A model generated the notes under the pieces. It saw only the letters and a program-made list of their open reading frames with translations, ran no database searches and had not been told where the DNA came from. The position numbers were made by a program, and so were the translations under genes. This document shows, piece after piece, positions 10,869-19,792 of a DNA stretch of 64,000 bases; position 1 is the first letter of the stretch, and each line of letters starts with the position of its first letter. This DNA is from Enhydrobacter aerosaccus (lineage in GTDB: Bacteria; Pseudomonadota; Alphaproteobacteria; Reyranellales; Reyranellaceae): NCBI RefSeq assembly GCF_900167455.1, contig NZ_FUWJ01000001.1:620001-684000 (forward strand), read 5' to 3'.

Positions 10869-10972
10869 ATTTGCGCAGTGGCTATGCCGAGACTTTTCAA
10901 ATCGAATTCCGCGTGTCAATGTCGCCGCAGTGAAAAGGGCCCATAAGCAAAGCCCGTTCGGGAGGAGAGACA

Positions 10973-12076
10973 ATGCAGAGACGGCGTTTCATCAAGACAG
11001 GGGGAATCGGTGCGGCTGGCGTCGCCGCCACCACGGCGCTGGCGGCGCCGGCGATCGCGCAGGGCATGCCGGAGATCAAATGGCGCCTGACGTCGAGCTT
11101 CCCCAAGTCTCTGGACACGCTCTACGGCGGCTCGGAAGTGTTCTGCAAGGCCGTGGCCGAGATGTCGGACAACAAGTTCCAGATCCGTCCCTTCGCCGCC
11201 GGCGAGATCGTGCCGGGCCTGCAGGTCGCCGACGCGGTACAGAACGGCACGGTGGAATGCGGGCAGACCGCCGCCTACTACTTCTTCGGCAAGCATCCCA
11301 ACTTCGTGTTCGAGACCGGCCTGCCGTTCACCATGAACCAGCGTCAATACTACGCCTGGCTGGGTGAGGGCGGCGGACACGATCTCATCAACGACTTCTA
11401 CAAGGAGTACAATTTCCGCTCCTTCATCTTCGGCGGCACGGGCTGCCAGATGGGCGGCTGGTTCCGCAAGGAAATCAAGTCGATGGACGACATGAAGGGG
11501 CTGAAGTTCCGCGTCGGCGGCTTCGCCGGCCTGATCCTCCAGCGCCTCGGCGTGGTGCCGCAGCAGATTGCCGGCGGCGACATCTATCCGGCGCTGGAAA
11601 AGGGCACGATCGACGCCTGCGAATGGGTCGGTCCCTACGACGACGAGAAGCTCGGCTTCGCCAAGGTGGCCAAGTATTACTACTATCCGGGCTGGTGGGA
11701 GGGCACCTCCGTCGGCTCCCTCTACGTCAATAACGCCGCCTGGGAGAAGCTGCCCAAGAACTACCAGGCCATGATCGACACCGCGGCCGGCTTGGTGACC
11801 TCGTGGATGGTGCCGAAGTACGACGCCGTCAACCCGGCGGCCTTGCGGCGGCTGGTGGCGCAGGGCACGGAACTGCGGCCCTTCCCGCGGCCGGTGCTCG
11901 AGACCTGCTTCAACGAATGCTACAAGTTCTACGACGAACTGTCGGCCAAGGATCCGAAGTTCAAGAAGATCTATGACAGCCTCAAGGCCTTCCGCACCGA
12001 CGAGAACCTGTGGTTCCGCGTCGCCGAGAACACCTTCGACAACTTCAATTTCGCGATGTCGGCCCAGGGACGCTGA
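10973..12076 (+). CDS. TRAP transporter substrate-binding protein, copy 3
   Basis: A 367-residue DctP-type receptor, clearly related to copies 1 and 2 but more diverged. The leader is RRRFIKTGG, and the shared blocks [23 protein letters not shown] and [18 protein letters not shown] are present. It has Cys-Glu-Trp where the others have Ala-Glu-Trp next to the ligand pocket of this family, and the region after the YYYPGWWEG block reads TSVGSLYVNN, so it may bind a different acid. GGGAGGAG lies about eight bases before the ATG, a stronger ribosome site than the other copies have. It converges on dctM, with a terminator between. Confidence 0.92.
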   Translation: MQRRRFIKTGGIGAAGVAATTALAAPAIAQGMPEIKWRLTSSFPKSLDTLYGGSEVFCKAVAEMSDNKFQIRPFAAGEIVPGLQVADAVQNGTVECGQTAAYYFFGKHPNFVFETGLPFTMNQRQYYAWLGEGGGHDLINDFYKEYNFRSFIFGGTGCQMGGWFRKEIKSMDDMKGLKFRVGGFAGLILQRLGVVPQQIAGGDIYPALEKGTIDACEWVGPYDDEKLGFAKVAKYYYYPGWWEGTSVGSLYVNNAAWEKLPKNYQAMIDTAAGLVTSWMVPKYDAVNPAALRRLVAQGTELRPFPRPVLETCFNECYKFYDELSAKDPKFKKIYDSLKAFRTDENLWFRVAENTFDNFNFAMSAQGR

Positions 12077-12099
12077 CGGCCGCTCCATCCTCGAGAAGA

Positions 12100-12127
12100 A
12101 AGCCCCGCTGGTGACAGCGGGGCTTTT
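12100..12127. terminator. Terminator between convergent TRAP receptor 3 and dctM
   Basis: A 10-bp perfect stem (AGCCCCGCTG / CAGCGGGGCT) with a GTGA loop is followed by TTTT on the plus strand, with an A-rich flank (GAAGAAA) on the other side. It can therefore act in both directions between the two convergent genes. Confidence 0.88.
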
Positions 12128-12134
12128 CGTTTGC

Positions 12135-13727
12135 CTATTTGAAGACCGGCGGTGCGGCGTCGTCGCTGGGTGGCGCCTGGATATCGATCTTGACCTTGCT
12201 CGGATCGATGGTCGAGGGCGGCTCCAGGAAGTAGGTCACCGACTGCGGCAGCGCGATCACGATGATCACCATGATGAGCTGCAGCAGGACCCAGGGGATG
12301 GAGCCCCAGTAGATGTCGCTGCTCTTCACTTCCTTGGGCGCCACGCTGCGCAGATAGAACAGCGCGAAGCCGAAGGGCGGGTGCATGAACGACGTCTGCA
12401 CGTTGACGCAGATCATGACGCCGAACCAGATCAGCGCCGCATCGTGACCGACCACCGGTTCGAGGATCTTCTGCGCCACCGGTGCCAGCATCGGGATGAT
12501 GATGAAGGCGATCTCGAAGAAGTCGAGGAAGAAGGCGAGGAAGAAGACGAACAGGTTGACGACGACCAGGAAGCCCCAGACGCCGCCCGGCAGGCTCGAC
12601 ATCATGTGCTCGACCCAGCGGTTGCCGTCCACGCCCTGGAAGGTGATGGAGAAGCAGGTCGCGCCCACCAGGATGAAGGCCACCATGGCGGTGATGCGCA
12701 TGGTCGCCTGGAAGGCCTGCACGATCAGCTCGCGCAGCTCCTTCACCTGCCAGGCCCGCCAGCACAGCCAGACGATGCCCGCGAACATGACCGTGAAGGC
12801 GGCCTGGAAGGCCAGCGACTTGAAGGCGACGAGGCCGATCAGGAAACCGACGATGGCTGCGGCGCAGCCGCCATAGAAGGCGATCTTGTCGAACCGCGTC
12901 AGCGGCGCGTTGCGCACCACCGCCAGCACGATCGCGCCGATCGTGCCCATGGCGCCCGCCTCGGTGGGCGTGGCAAGGCCCATCATGATGGTGCCGAGGA
13001 CCAGGAAGATCAGCACCGCTGCCGGGATGATGCCCCAGGCGCACTTGATCAGCAGCGCCTTGCCGAACAGCGTGCGCGGCACCGGCGGCACCGCTTCCGG
13101 CTTCACGATCGAGAGATAGAACGTGTAGGCCGCGAACAGCACGATCTGCAGCAGCGACGGGCCCCAGGCACCGGCATACATGTCGCCGACCGAGCGGCCG
13201 AGCTGGTCGGCCAGCACGACCAGCACCAGCGACGGCGGCACCAGCTGGGTGATGGTGCCGGAGGCTGCCAGCACGCCGGTGGCGTAGCGCATGTCGTACT
13301 TGTAGCGCATCATGATCGGCAGGGTGATCAGCGCCATGGCGATGACCTGCGCCGCTACGGTGCCGGTAATGGCGCCGAGGATGAAGCCGACGATGATGGT
13401 CGAGTAACCCAGGCCGCCGCGGATGGGGCCGAACAGCTGTCCCATCGATTCCAGCATGTCCTCGGCCAGCCCGCATTTCTCCAGGATTGCGCCCATGAAG
13501 GTGAAGAACGGGATGGCGAGCAGCAGCTCGTTCGACAGGATCGAGCCGAACACGCGGCCGGGAATGGCCTGCATGAAGGGCAGGGTGAAGTACCCGAAAT
13601 CGATCGACAGGAAGCCGAAGAAGAAGCCGACCGCCGCCAGCGAGAAGGCGACCGGGTAACCGATGATCATGAACACGACGAGGCCGCCGAACATCAGCGG
13701 CGGCATCCACTCGAGAGGAATGATCAT
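12135..13727 (-). CDS. TRAP transporter large permease subunit (DctM)
   Basis: The large membrane subunit of a TRAP transporter, which moves solute with a sodium gradient after delivery by the periplasmic receptor. The 530-residue protein starts at MIIPLEWMPP and has about 12-14 hydrophobic segments. It is longer than the usual 425-residue DctM because of an insert near residues 310-370, as in the mannitol/chloroaromatic subgroup; the receptors next door belong to the same subgroup. Its ATG overlaps the dctQ stop (ATGA). The open frame upstream of this start is antisense to nothing useful and is not counted. Confidence 0.92.
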   Translation of the reverse strand: MIIPLEWMPPLMFGGLVVFMIIGYPVAFSLAAVGFFFGFLSIDFGYFTLPFMQAIPGRVFGSILSNELLLAIPFFTFMGAILEKCGLAEDMLESMGQLFGPIRGGLGYSTIIVGFILGAITGTVAAQVIAMALITLPIMMRYKYDMRYATGVLAASGTITQLVPPSLVLVVLADQLGRSVGDMYAGAWGPSLLQIVLFAAYTFYLSIVKPEAVPPVPRTLFGKALLIKCAWGIIPAAVLIFLVLGTIMMGLATPTEAGAMGTIGAIVLAVVRNAPLTRFDKIAFYGGCAAAIVGFLIGLVAFKSLAFQAAFTVMFAGIVWLCWRAWQVKELRELIVQAFQATMRITAMVAFILVGATCFSITFQGVDGNRWVEHMMSSLPGGVWGFLVVVNLFVFFLAFFLDFFEIAFIIIPMLAPVAQKILEPVVGHDAALIWFGVMICVNVQTSFMHPPFGFALFYLRSVAPKEVKSSDIYWGSIPWVLLQLIMVIIVIALPQSVTYFLEPPSTIDPSKVKIDIQAPPSDDAAPPVFK

Positions 13728-14269
13728 TGCGTCGGCCTCTCGTAATGGGCTTCGAGGCTCTCGACGGGAATGCCGTTCAGGAAGGCCACGCGTTTGATGA
13801 GTTCGGAAAAGCCCTGGAGCGCCACCAGGAGGAAGCCTACAGGTAGCACCAGCTTGATCGGCCAGCGGACAAGGCCGCCGGCGTTCGAGGAGTGCTCGCT
13901 CACCGCGTAGGACTGCATGAAGAACGGCCAGCTCAGCCAGGCCAGGATCAGGCAGGTGGGCAGCAGGAAGACCAGGGTACCCAGGATGTCGATCCACAGC
14001 TGACCGCGGCGACCCAGCGTCATGTAGAACAGGTCGACCCGCACATGCTCGTTGCGCTTGAGCGTATAGGAGGCGCCGAACATGACGATGACGGCGAACA
14101 TGTACCACTGCACCTCGAGCCAGGCGTTCGAACTCTGGTCGTAGGCATAGCGGACCATGGCGTTTCCGCCGCTGACCAGACAGGACAGCAGCACCAGCCA
14201 GTTACAGACGACCCCGATCTTTTCGTTGATTGCGTCGATAACTGCGCTGAACTTCAATAAGACGCGCAT
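13724..14269 (-). CDS. TRAP transporter small permease subunit (DctQ)
   Basis: The four-helix small membrane subunit of a TRAP transporter, 181 residues. Hydrophobic segments lie at about residues 19-39, 55-72, 92-113 and 138-157, and the family's R-x-D-L-F motif (HVRVDLFYMTLG) sits in the cytoplasmic loop. It is translationally coupled to dctM. No receptor gene lies in this operon; the three receptors are on the opposite strand across the terminator. Confidence 0.92.
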   Translation of the reverse strand: MRVLLKFSAVIDAINEKIGVVCNWLVLLSCLVSGGNAMVRYAYDQSSNAWLEVQWYMFAVIVMFGASYTLKRNEHVRVDLFYMTLGRRGQLWIDILGTLVFLLPTCLILAWLSWPFFMQSYAVSEHSSNAGGLVRWPIKLVLPVGFLLVALQGFSELIKRVAFLNGIPVESLEAHYERPTQ

Positions 14270-14416
14270 TCATCTCCCCGAGGACATTATTCGTTGTTTT
14301 GAGCCCAATTTGCTTGGGCCACGCTTCATAACGTGCCGTTTCCGACGATGCTAGCCTCTCGCAAGCTTGTGAGGGCGGCGGGGGTGCGTCAAGTCGCTCC
14401 ACCGCGCGGAATTTGC

Positions 14417-15151
14417 CTACGCGTTAGGCAATTCGGTCCAGCCCTCCGGGCCGAAATACTCCAGCGGCCGGAAGGCGCGCTTGTAGGCCATCTTGTTCGA
14501 ATCGGCGATCCAGTAACCCAGATAGACGTAGGGCAGCCCGCGCCGCGCCGCCGCCTCGGCCAGCCACAGGATCATGTAGGTGCCGAGGCCCCGCTTCGGA
14601 TCCTGGGGATCGAAATAGCTGTACACCGCCGACACGCCGCTCGACAGCCAGTCCACCAGGCAGCCGCCCACCAGCCGGCCGTCCGCGGAATGGTCGCGGA
14701 ACTCCACGATCGCCGTATCGACCGGACTTTCCTCGACCATGGCCCGGTAGTCGTCGAAATCCATGTCGGCCATGTCGCCATCGCGATGCCGGGCCATCAC
14801 GTAACGGGAGAAGAGGGCGTACTGCTCGCCCGTCGCCAGCGCCTGTGTCTCCGCCGCATGGATATGCTCGTTGCGGCGCCAGGTCCGGCGCTGGGCCTTG
14901 GTCGGCTCGAAGTCGCGGACGCGGATGCGCACAGGCACGCAGGAGCGGCAGCCGTCGCACAGCGGCTTGTAGACGAAGTGATGCGACCGGCGGAACCCGG
15001 CATCGGTCAGCGTATCGTGCTGGGAAATCGCATCCGGCCCGCTGAGCTCGGTGACCAGCTTGGTTTCCAGACGGTGCGGCAGATACGGACACCGCATCGC
15101 GGGTGTCGTTCGGAAGAAGCGCAGGGTCTGGATGTTCTGACGGATGAACAT
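14417..15151 (-). CDS. bpt: Arginyl/leucyl-tRNA--protein transferase (Bpt/ATE family)
   Basis: Transfers an amino acid from aminoacyl-tRNA to N-terminal acidic residues, marking proteins for the ClpS/ClpAP N-degron pathway. The 244-residue protein has the N-terminal cysteine block (MRCPYLPHRL, then CDGCRSCVPVRIRV) and the C-terminal GNAT-like core YSYFDPQDPKRGLGTYMIL and YVYLGYWIADSNKMAYK typical of this family. In gammaproteobacteria Bpt uses leucine; eukaryotic ATE1 uses arginine, and sequence alone does not settle which applies here. It lies 147 bp before dctQ on the same strand. Confidence 0.93.
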   Translation of the reverse strand: MFIRQNIQTLRFFRTTPAMRCPYLPHRLETKLVTELSGPDAISQHDTLTDAGFRRSHHFVYKPLCDGCRSCVPVRIRVRDFEPTKAQRRTWRRNEHIHAAETQALATGEQYALFSRYVMARHRDGDMADMDFDDYRAMVEESPVDTAIVEFRDHSADGRLVGGCLVDWLSSGVSAVYSYFDPQDPKRGLGTYMILWLAEAAARRGLPYVYLGYWIADSNKMAYKRAFRPLEYFGPEGWTELPNA

Positions 15152-15268
15152 GACTACCGAACGGAGTGTAGCGCGAATGGCCGCGAAGGAAAGCAGCCGT
15201 TGGTCTAAGGTTGCGCAAAAAAGCGTTGCGCGCAGCGGCTCCAGCGTGTTGTCCGCCGCACGCTTGCC

Positions 15269-15862
15269 TTAAAGGGCGCGGCGCGCCTTGAAGGCCGTGG
15301 CCAGCGTGCCCTCGTCCAGCCAGTCGAGTTCGCCGCCGACCGGCACGCCATGTGCCAGTCGCGTCAGCGGCACCTTGGTGTCGGCGAGGCGGTCGGCGAG
15401 GTAGTGGGCCGTGGTCTGACCGTCGACCGTGGCGTTGGTGGCGACGATGATTTCCCGCACGTCGCCTTCCTGGACGCGCCGCAGCAGGCTTCCGATGTTG
15501 AGCTCGTCTGGCCCGATCCCGTCCAGCGCCGACAGGCTGCCGCCCAGCACGTGATAGCGGCCGTTGAATACCTTGCCGCGCTCCATGGCCCACAGGTCGC
15601 CGATATCCTCGACGATGCAGATCAGGCCGGTATCGCGCCGCGGATCGGCACAGATGGAGCAGGGATCGACGGTATCGAGGTTGCCGCAGATCGAACAGGG
15701 GCGGATCGCCCGTGCCGCGTCCGCCAGCGCCGCGCTCAGCGGCTGCATCAGCACCTCGCGCTTCTTGAGCAGATGCAGCGCCACGCGCCGCGCCGATCGC
15801 GGCCCCAATCCCGGCAATCGCCCCAGGAGCTGGATCAGCCGCTCGATCTCGGGGCCATTCAT
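15269..15862 (-). CDS. recR: Recombination protein RecR
   Basis: A ring-forming protein that acts with RecO and RecF to load RecA at gaps. The 197-residue protein has an N-terminal helix-hairpin-helix ([19 protein letters not shown]), a four-cysteine zinc finger (Cys 56, 59, 68, 71) and a TOPRIM domain ([15 protein letters not shown]). It lies 27 bp after ybaB in the conserved dnaX-ybaB-recR order. Confidence 0.96.
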   Translation of the reverse strand: MNGPEIERLIQLLGRLPGLGPRSARRVALHLLKKREVLMQPLSAALADAARAIRPCSICGNLDTVDPCSICADPRRDTGLICIVEDIGDLWAMERGKVFNGRYHVLGGSLSALDGIGPDELNIGSLLRRVQEGDVREIIVATNATVDGQTTAHYLADRLADTKVPLTRLAHGVPVGGELDWLDEGTLATAFKARRAL

Positions 15863-15889
15863 GCGGATACCCTGCCGGTGTCGCCGTCC

Positions 15890-16219
15890 CTAAAGCTTGA
15901 ACCCCGGAGGCAGGGGCAGGCCGCCGGTGATGGAGCGCATCTGCTCCTGCACGGTCTGCTCGACCTTGCCACGCGCATCGTTGGCGGCGGCGACGATCAG
16001 ATCCTCGACCACGCCCTTCTCCTCCGGCTTGAACAGCGAGGCATCGATCTCGACCCGGCGGGTCTCGTTCTTGCCGTTGACGGTGACCTTGACCAGGCCG
16101 GCGCCCGAGGAGCCGACGACCTCTAGGCGCTCGAGCTGCGCCTGCAATTCCTGCACCTTCTGCTGCATCTGCTGGGCCTGCTGCATCAGGCCACCCAGAT
16201 CCTTGAGCTTGTCGAACAT
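15890..16219 (-). CDS. YbaB/EbfC family nucleoid-associated protein
   Basis: A small dimeric DNA-binding protein, 109 residues. It starts with MFDKLKDLGGLMQQAQQMQQ, a long glutamine-rich helix, followed by VGSSGAGLVKVTVNGKNE, the diagnostic beta-strand block of the family. The start codon shares one base with the dnaX stop (TGATG), so the two genes are translationally coupled. The frame stays open upstream through dnaX, but homologues begin here. Confidence 0.93.
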   Translation of the reverse strand: MFDKLKDLGGLMQQAQQMQQKVQELQAQLERLEVVGSSGAGLVKVTVNGKNETRRVEIDASLFKPEEKGVVEDLIVAAANDARGKVEQTVQEQMRSITGGLPLPPGFKL

Positions 16220-18030
16220 CAGTACTCGCTTTCCGGAATGTCGTCGTCGGCGGGGTAGTCGTCGGCCGGCGGCGGTTCCTCGTCGGAGGAGATAGGGGCG
16301 TCGAGCCCGGCCAGCAACGACGTCTCGTCGCCCTTGCGGCGGACGGCATCGAGCTTGGCGCCGGGAAATGTCTTCAGGATCGCCTGGACCGTCGGATGGT
16401 TCTCGGCCTGGGTACGCAGTTCGTCGCCCTTGAGCGCCTTCTGCGCCGACAGGGTCGGCTTGCCCTCGTCGCGCGAGATCGAGGCGATCCAGCGCCGGCC
16501 GGTGAGGGTGCTGAGCGATTCCGAGAGCTTGGCGGCGAGATCCTTGGGCGCCTGCGGTTCGGGGCGGAACTCGATCAGGCCGGGTTCGCAGCGTACCTCG
16601 TGCACGTGATGCATGAGGTGGTGGACCAGCCGCGCCTCGCGCTTGCTCTCGAGCAGCGCCACCACGTCGGTGAAGGTACGAGGTGACGGCGCGGCCGGGG
16701 CCGGTTGCGGCGCGACCGCGGTCGCCGGCTGGGCGGCAAGACGCGCCGTGGCAGCACCTCCGCCACCGCCGCCGGGACGAGACGGCGCGCCACTGCCGTT
16801 GCCGACCGGCGCGGCGGCGGGCGCGGCACCGGATTGCAGGGCCTTGATGGCATCGGACGGTGACGGCAGGTCGGCCACGTAGCATAGCCGGATCAGCGCC
16901 ATCTCGGCCGCACGGACAGGGGAAGGCGCGGCCAGGGTTTCCTGCAGGCCCTTCATCAGCAGGGTCCAGGCCCGCGTTAGCGATGCCATCGACAGTTTCT
17001 GCGCCATGGCGAGCCCCTGGGCGCGCTCGCTGTCGGCAGTGTTGGCGCCGGCCTCGGGCGCCACCTTGAGGCGCGTCACCCAGTGGGTGAGTTCCAGCAG
17101 GTCCTGCAGGACCACGACCGGATCGGCGCCCGAATCGTGCATCTCGCCCAGGGCGGCTACCACCGAGGCGGCATCGCCACGCATGGTCTTTTCGAACAGG
17201 TCGAGCACGCGGCCGCGGTCAGCCAGCCCCAGCATGTCGCGTACCTGCGCCGCATCCACCACGCCGCCGCCATGGGCGATCGCCTGGTCGAGCATGGACA
17301 GACCGTCGCGCACCGAGCCGTCGGCCGCCCGGGCGAGAAGGGCCAGCGCCTCGGGCGAGATCTCGACCTTCTCCGCCTCGGCGATCTTGCCGAAATGGGC
17401 GACCAGCGTCTCCTGCGGCACGCGCTTGAGGTCGAAGCGCTGGCAGCGCGACAGCACCGTCACCGGAACCTTGCGGATCTCGGTGGTCGCGAACAGGAAC
17501 TTCACATGCGGCGGCGGCTCTTCCAGCGTCTTGAGCAGGGCGTTGAAGGCCTTCTCCGACAGCATGTGCACTTCGTCGATGATGTAGACCTTGTAGCGCG
17601 CCGAAACCGGGCGGTAGCGCACGCCCTCGATCAGTTCGCGCACGTCGTCGATGCCGGTGCGCGAGGCCGCGTCCATCTCGATCACGTCGACATGGCGGTC
17701 CTCGGTGATGGCCTTGCAGTTGTCGCAGACGCCGCAGGGATCGACGGTCGGGCCGCCCTTGCCGTCGGCGCCGATGCAATTCAAGGCGCGGGCGATGATG
17801 CGGGCGGTGGTGGTCTTGCCGACGCCGCGCACGCCGGTGAGCATGAAGGCGTGGGCGATGCGGCCGGTGGCGATGGCGTTGCGCAGGGTGCGCACCATGG
17901 CTTCCTGGCCGACCAGGGTGGTGAAGTCGACGGGGCGGTATTTGCGGGCGAGAACGCGGTAGGGAAGGGCCTGCGCGGCGGCGCTCTTCGCATCCGCCTT
18001 GTCGCCTGTACTGGTGGTGGCTTCCGCCAT
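16219..18030 (-). CDS. dnaX: DNA polymerase III subunit gamma/tau
   Basis: The clamp-loader ATPase subunit. The 603-residue protein has Walker A GVRGVGKT (residues 66-73), a zinc knuckle with Cys at about 85, 99, 102 and 105, the DEVHMLS Walker B, and the sensor motif TTEIRKVPVTVLSRC. A low-complexity Ala/Pro/Gly linker (about 390-440) leads to a C-terminal tau domain that would bind DnaE and DnaB. No obvious slippery heptamer for a gamma-forming frameshift was found by eye. It heads the dnaX-ybaB-recR operon, with the SRP RNA gene just upstream on the same strand. Confidence 0.96.
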   Translation of the reverse strand: MAEATTSTGDKADAKSAAAQALPYRVLARKYRPVDFTTLVGQEAMVRTLRNAIATGRIAHAFMLTGVRGVGKTTTARIIARALNCIGADGKGGPTVDPCGVCDNCKAITEDRHVDVIEMDAASRTGIDDVRELIEGVRYRPVSARYKVYIIDEVHMLSEKAFNALLKTLEEPPPHVKFLFATTEIRKVPVTVLSRCQRFDLKRVPQETLVAHFGKIAEAEKVEISPEALALLARAADGSVRDGLSMLDQAIAHGGGVVDAAQVRDMLGLADRGRVLDLFEKTMRGDAASVVAALGEMHDSGADPVVVLQDLLELTHWVTRLKVAPEAGANTADSERAQGLAMAQKLSMASLTRAWTLLMKGLQETLAAPSPVRAAEMALIRLCYVADLPSPSDAIKALQSGAAPAAAPVGNGSGAPSRPGGGGGGAATARLAAQPATAVAPQPAPAAPSPRTFTDVVALLESKREARLVHHLMHHVHEVRCEPGLIEFRPEPQAPKDLAAKLSESLSTLTGRRWIASISRDEGKPTLSAQKALKGDELRTQAENHPTVQAILKTFPGAKLDAVRRKGDETSLLAGLDAPISSDEEPPPADDYPADDDIPESEY

Positions 18031-18126
18031 GGCGATCGTCCGCCCGATACGCCGTGGCCCCTTAACGCCCGGCGGTCGTCGCGCCCGGCGGCCCGTCCAT
18101 CGCGACGGCTCGCGCGAGGCTCGGGT

Positions 18127-18218
18127 GAGGGACCGGCATGACCCGAAGCGAATTCGTTACGGCTGCTTCCTTCCGGATCTGACCGGGTTGGCGACGGCCT
18201 CGCCCACACCGGCCCCTC
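18127..18218 (-). ncRNA. ffs: Small SRP RNA (4.5S RNA)
   Basis: Read on the minus strand, the region has the universal SRP domain IV signature GGTCAGATCCGGAAGGAAGC, which binds Ffh. It is enclosed by a long hairpin whose outer arms GAGGGGCCGG and CCGGTCCCTC pair with a single G-U. The length of about 92 nt matches the small alphaproteobacterial form without an Alu domain. Position upstream of dnaX is also conserved. End points are set from the base of the stem and may be off by a few bases. Confidence 0.94.
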
Positions 18219-18369
18219 GAGGGCGTTATATCAGGACTCGGGGCGCCTGGCGCAAGGGTTAGATCGGGCCCGATTCGGGACGAATTTGCCGCCTTGTCCC
18301 CAGCGGCGGGCTCGGAATCCGCTATGGTTCCTCGTCAGTCCCATAGGGCAGTCGCAAGGGGAGCGCAGG

Positions 18370-18657
18370 ATGGTTGCCTATCTCATCGTGCAGGGATCGA
18401 TCACCGACGAAGTGCAGTACCAGAAGTACCGTGAGGCGGTCGTGCCTCTCATCACCAAGAACGGCGGCCGGTTCCTGGTCCGCGGCGGCAAGGTCGAGGT
18501 CCTCGAGGGCGCGCCCGACGACCGCCGGCCGGTGATCTTCGAGTTCCCCTCGATGGCGGCGTTGCACGCCTTCTGGGACTCGCCCGATTACCTGCCGGTG
18601 AAAAAGCTGCGCGAGCATGCCGCGAGCTTCAATGTCTGGGCGGTCGAGGGCGTCTGA
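18370..18657 (+). CDS. DUF1330 domain-containing protein
   Basis: A 95-residue protein made of a single DUF1330 domain, a dimeric alpha-beta ferredoxin-like fold of unknown reaction. It has YLIVQGSITD at the start, KYREAVVPLI, GGRFLVRGG and FPSMAALHAFWDSPDY, all typical of the family. ATG 18370 is preceded by a purine-rich GGGGAGCGCAGG. It stands alone between the SRP RNA and the minus-strand DUF2891 gene, so context gives no function. Confidence 0.88.
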   Translation: MVAYLIVQGSITDEVQYQKYREAVVPLITKNGGRFLVRGGKVEVLEGAPDDRRPVIFEFPSMAALHAFWDSPDYLPVKKLREHAASFNVWAVEGV

Positions 18658-18673
18658 ATCCGGGGCAATCGGT

Positions 18674-18760
18674 GCCATAATGGATCAGCGCCGCTCGCGC
18701 GGTTCCTGGAAACGGTTCCCGCGCTGATCGTGCCACTGCCGTGCATCGCTGCATTATGGC
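18674..18760. repeat. Nested inverted repeats downstream of the DUF1330 gene
   Basis: The outer arms GCCATAATG (18674-18682) and CATTATGGC (18752-18760) enclose inner arms GATCAGCGC (18683-18691) and GCGCTGATC (18721-18729). Both pairs are perfect. There is no T run, so a simple intrinsic terminator is unlikely. It fills most of the gap between the DUF1330 gene and the 3' end of the DUF2891 gene. Confidence 0.7.
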
Positions 18761-18774
18761 TCACCGGAGCAATA

Positions 18775-19785
18775 TCAAGCCCTCACGTCGAGCGCGAGTA
18801 CGGCGAAAGTTGCGAGCCAGTGTTCGCCCGCGTAGTCGCCCACGATATGCGGCAGGCCCTCCTTTAGGTGGCGGTCCGCAGCTTCCTCCGCGATGCTTCG
18901 GCGTGGATCGGTCAGCGACAGTTCGAGCGCAATCGACCGCCAGCACCAGGCGCGGCTCAGATTCAAGCCATCGAGATGCGCGATCTTGCCGTCAGTGCGG
19001 TCGCTGACCGTTGCTGGCCGAAACAGCGTCGCTGGTTCGCCCTCCGCGATGTGGGGGAGAAAGCGATTGAACCACGGAAGGAATTCGTCTGCGGACAAAA
19101 GGCGTCGCATGCACTCGGCTTCGATCAGCGCCGAGGATTGAAAGTCGTCTAGACTCGGTTCACCCCAAGCTGGGCAATCCGCATCCGCGCCATACCAACG
19201 ACGAGCGGTGTCCAGCAATAGCGCGCCCAACCCACGATCTTGGGCGACGTCGGCATAATCGGCCGCCATACGCAAAGAGAAGGCCGTATTGAAATGTGTT
19301 CCGACGCGGATGGGATAGGTGGCCAGCGGTAGAAAATCTCGCAGAAGCTGTACGATAGTGTCTGTCAATGGCGCGAGATTGCGCGCCCAAGGATTGCGAT
19401 GATGGCCACTCAGTTCAGCTGCCAACTTGAGCAGCCATGCCCAACCATAAGGACGTTTGAATTTACGTGTAGTAGGTGTGGCGAAATAGGCGCTCTCCTT
19501 GGCAACCTTCCCCGGGACGAACTGTGAATCGAATAAGATGCGGATGTCTGCGCCAGGCGCGAAGTCGGGAAAACGACGTAGCAAATAGGACAACAGCCAA
19601 TAGTTGTGTACGCAGGAGTGCCAATCGTAGCTGCCATAGAAGACCGGATGTAGATCACCGGGCGTGCGAGCGTCCGCCGCTCCGGCAAGAGCGTGGTCGA
19701 GATTGTTTGGATACTCGCGCCTGACGTTACGAAGCGCGATCCGAGCGAACTGCTCAGCCAATTCTTGCGTGAGGGTGTGCGACAT
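18775..19785 (-). CDS. DUF2891 family protein
   Basis: A 336-residue cytosolic protein, no signal peptide, matching the DUF2891 family by blocks such as HPVFYGSYDWHSCVHNYWLL, YGWAWLLKLAAEL, CPAWGEPSLDDFQS and GEHWLATFAVLAL. The many Trp and His residues and the repeated helical pairs suggest an alpha/alpha-barrel like those of glycan-active enzymes, but no activity is established. The start is MSHTLTQELAEQ at 19785; the frame continues upstream into MFS coding sequence and is not used. It lies 7 bp after the MFS gene and is probably cotranscribed with it. Confidence 0.85.
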   Translation of the reverse strand: MSHTLTQELAEQFARIALRNVRREYPNNLDHALAGAADARTPGDLHPVFYGSYDWHSCVHNYWLLSYLLRRFPDFAPGADIRILFDSQFVPGKVAKESAYFATPTTRKFKRPYGWAWLLKLAAELSGHHRNPWARNLAPLTDTIVQLLRDFLPLATYPIRVGTHFNTAFSLRMAADYADVAQDRGLGALLLDTARRWYGADADCPAWGEPSLDDFQSSALIEAECMRRLLSADEFLPWFNRFLPHIAEGEPATLFRPATVSDRTDGKIAHLDGLNLSRAWCWRSIALELSLTDPRRSIAEEAADRHLKEGLPHIVGDYAGEHWLATFAVLALDVRA

Positions 19786-19792
19786 ACGGAGA

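Noticed and set aside
11973-13745. A 590-codon open frame on the plus strand
   Set aside because: It is antisense to dctM, with His/Asp/Gln-rich low-complexity translation.
14424-16349. A 641-codon minus-strand frame over bpt, recR and ybaB
   Set aside because: It overlaps three well-supported genes in another frame and has no recognisable domain.
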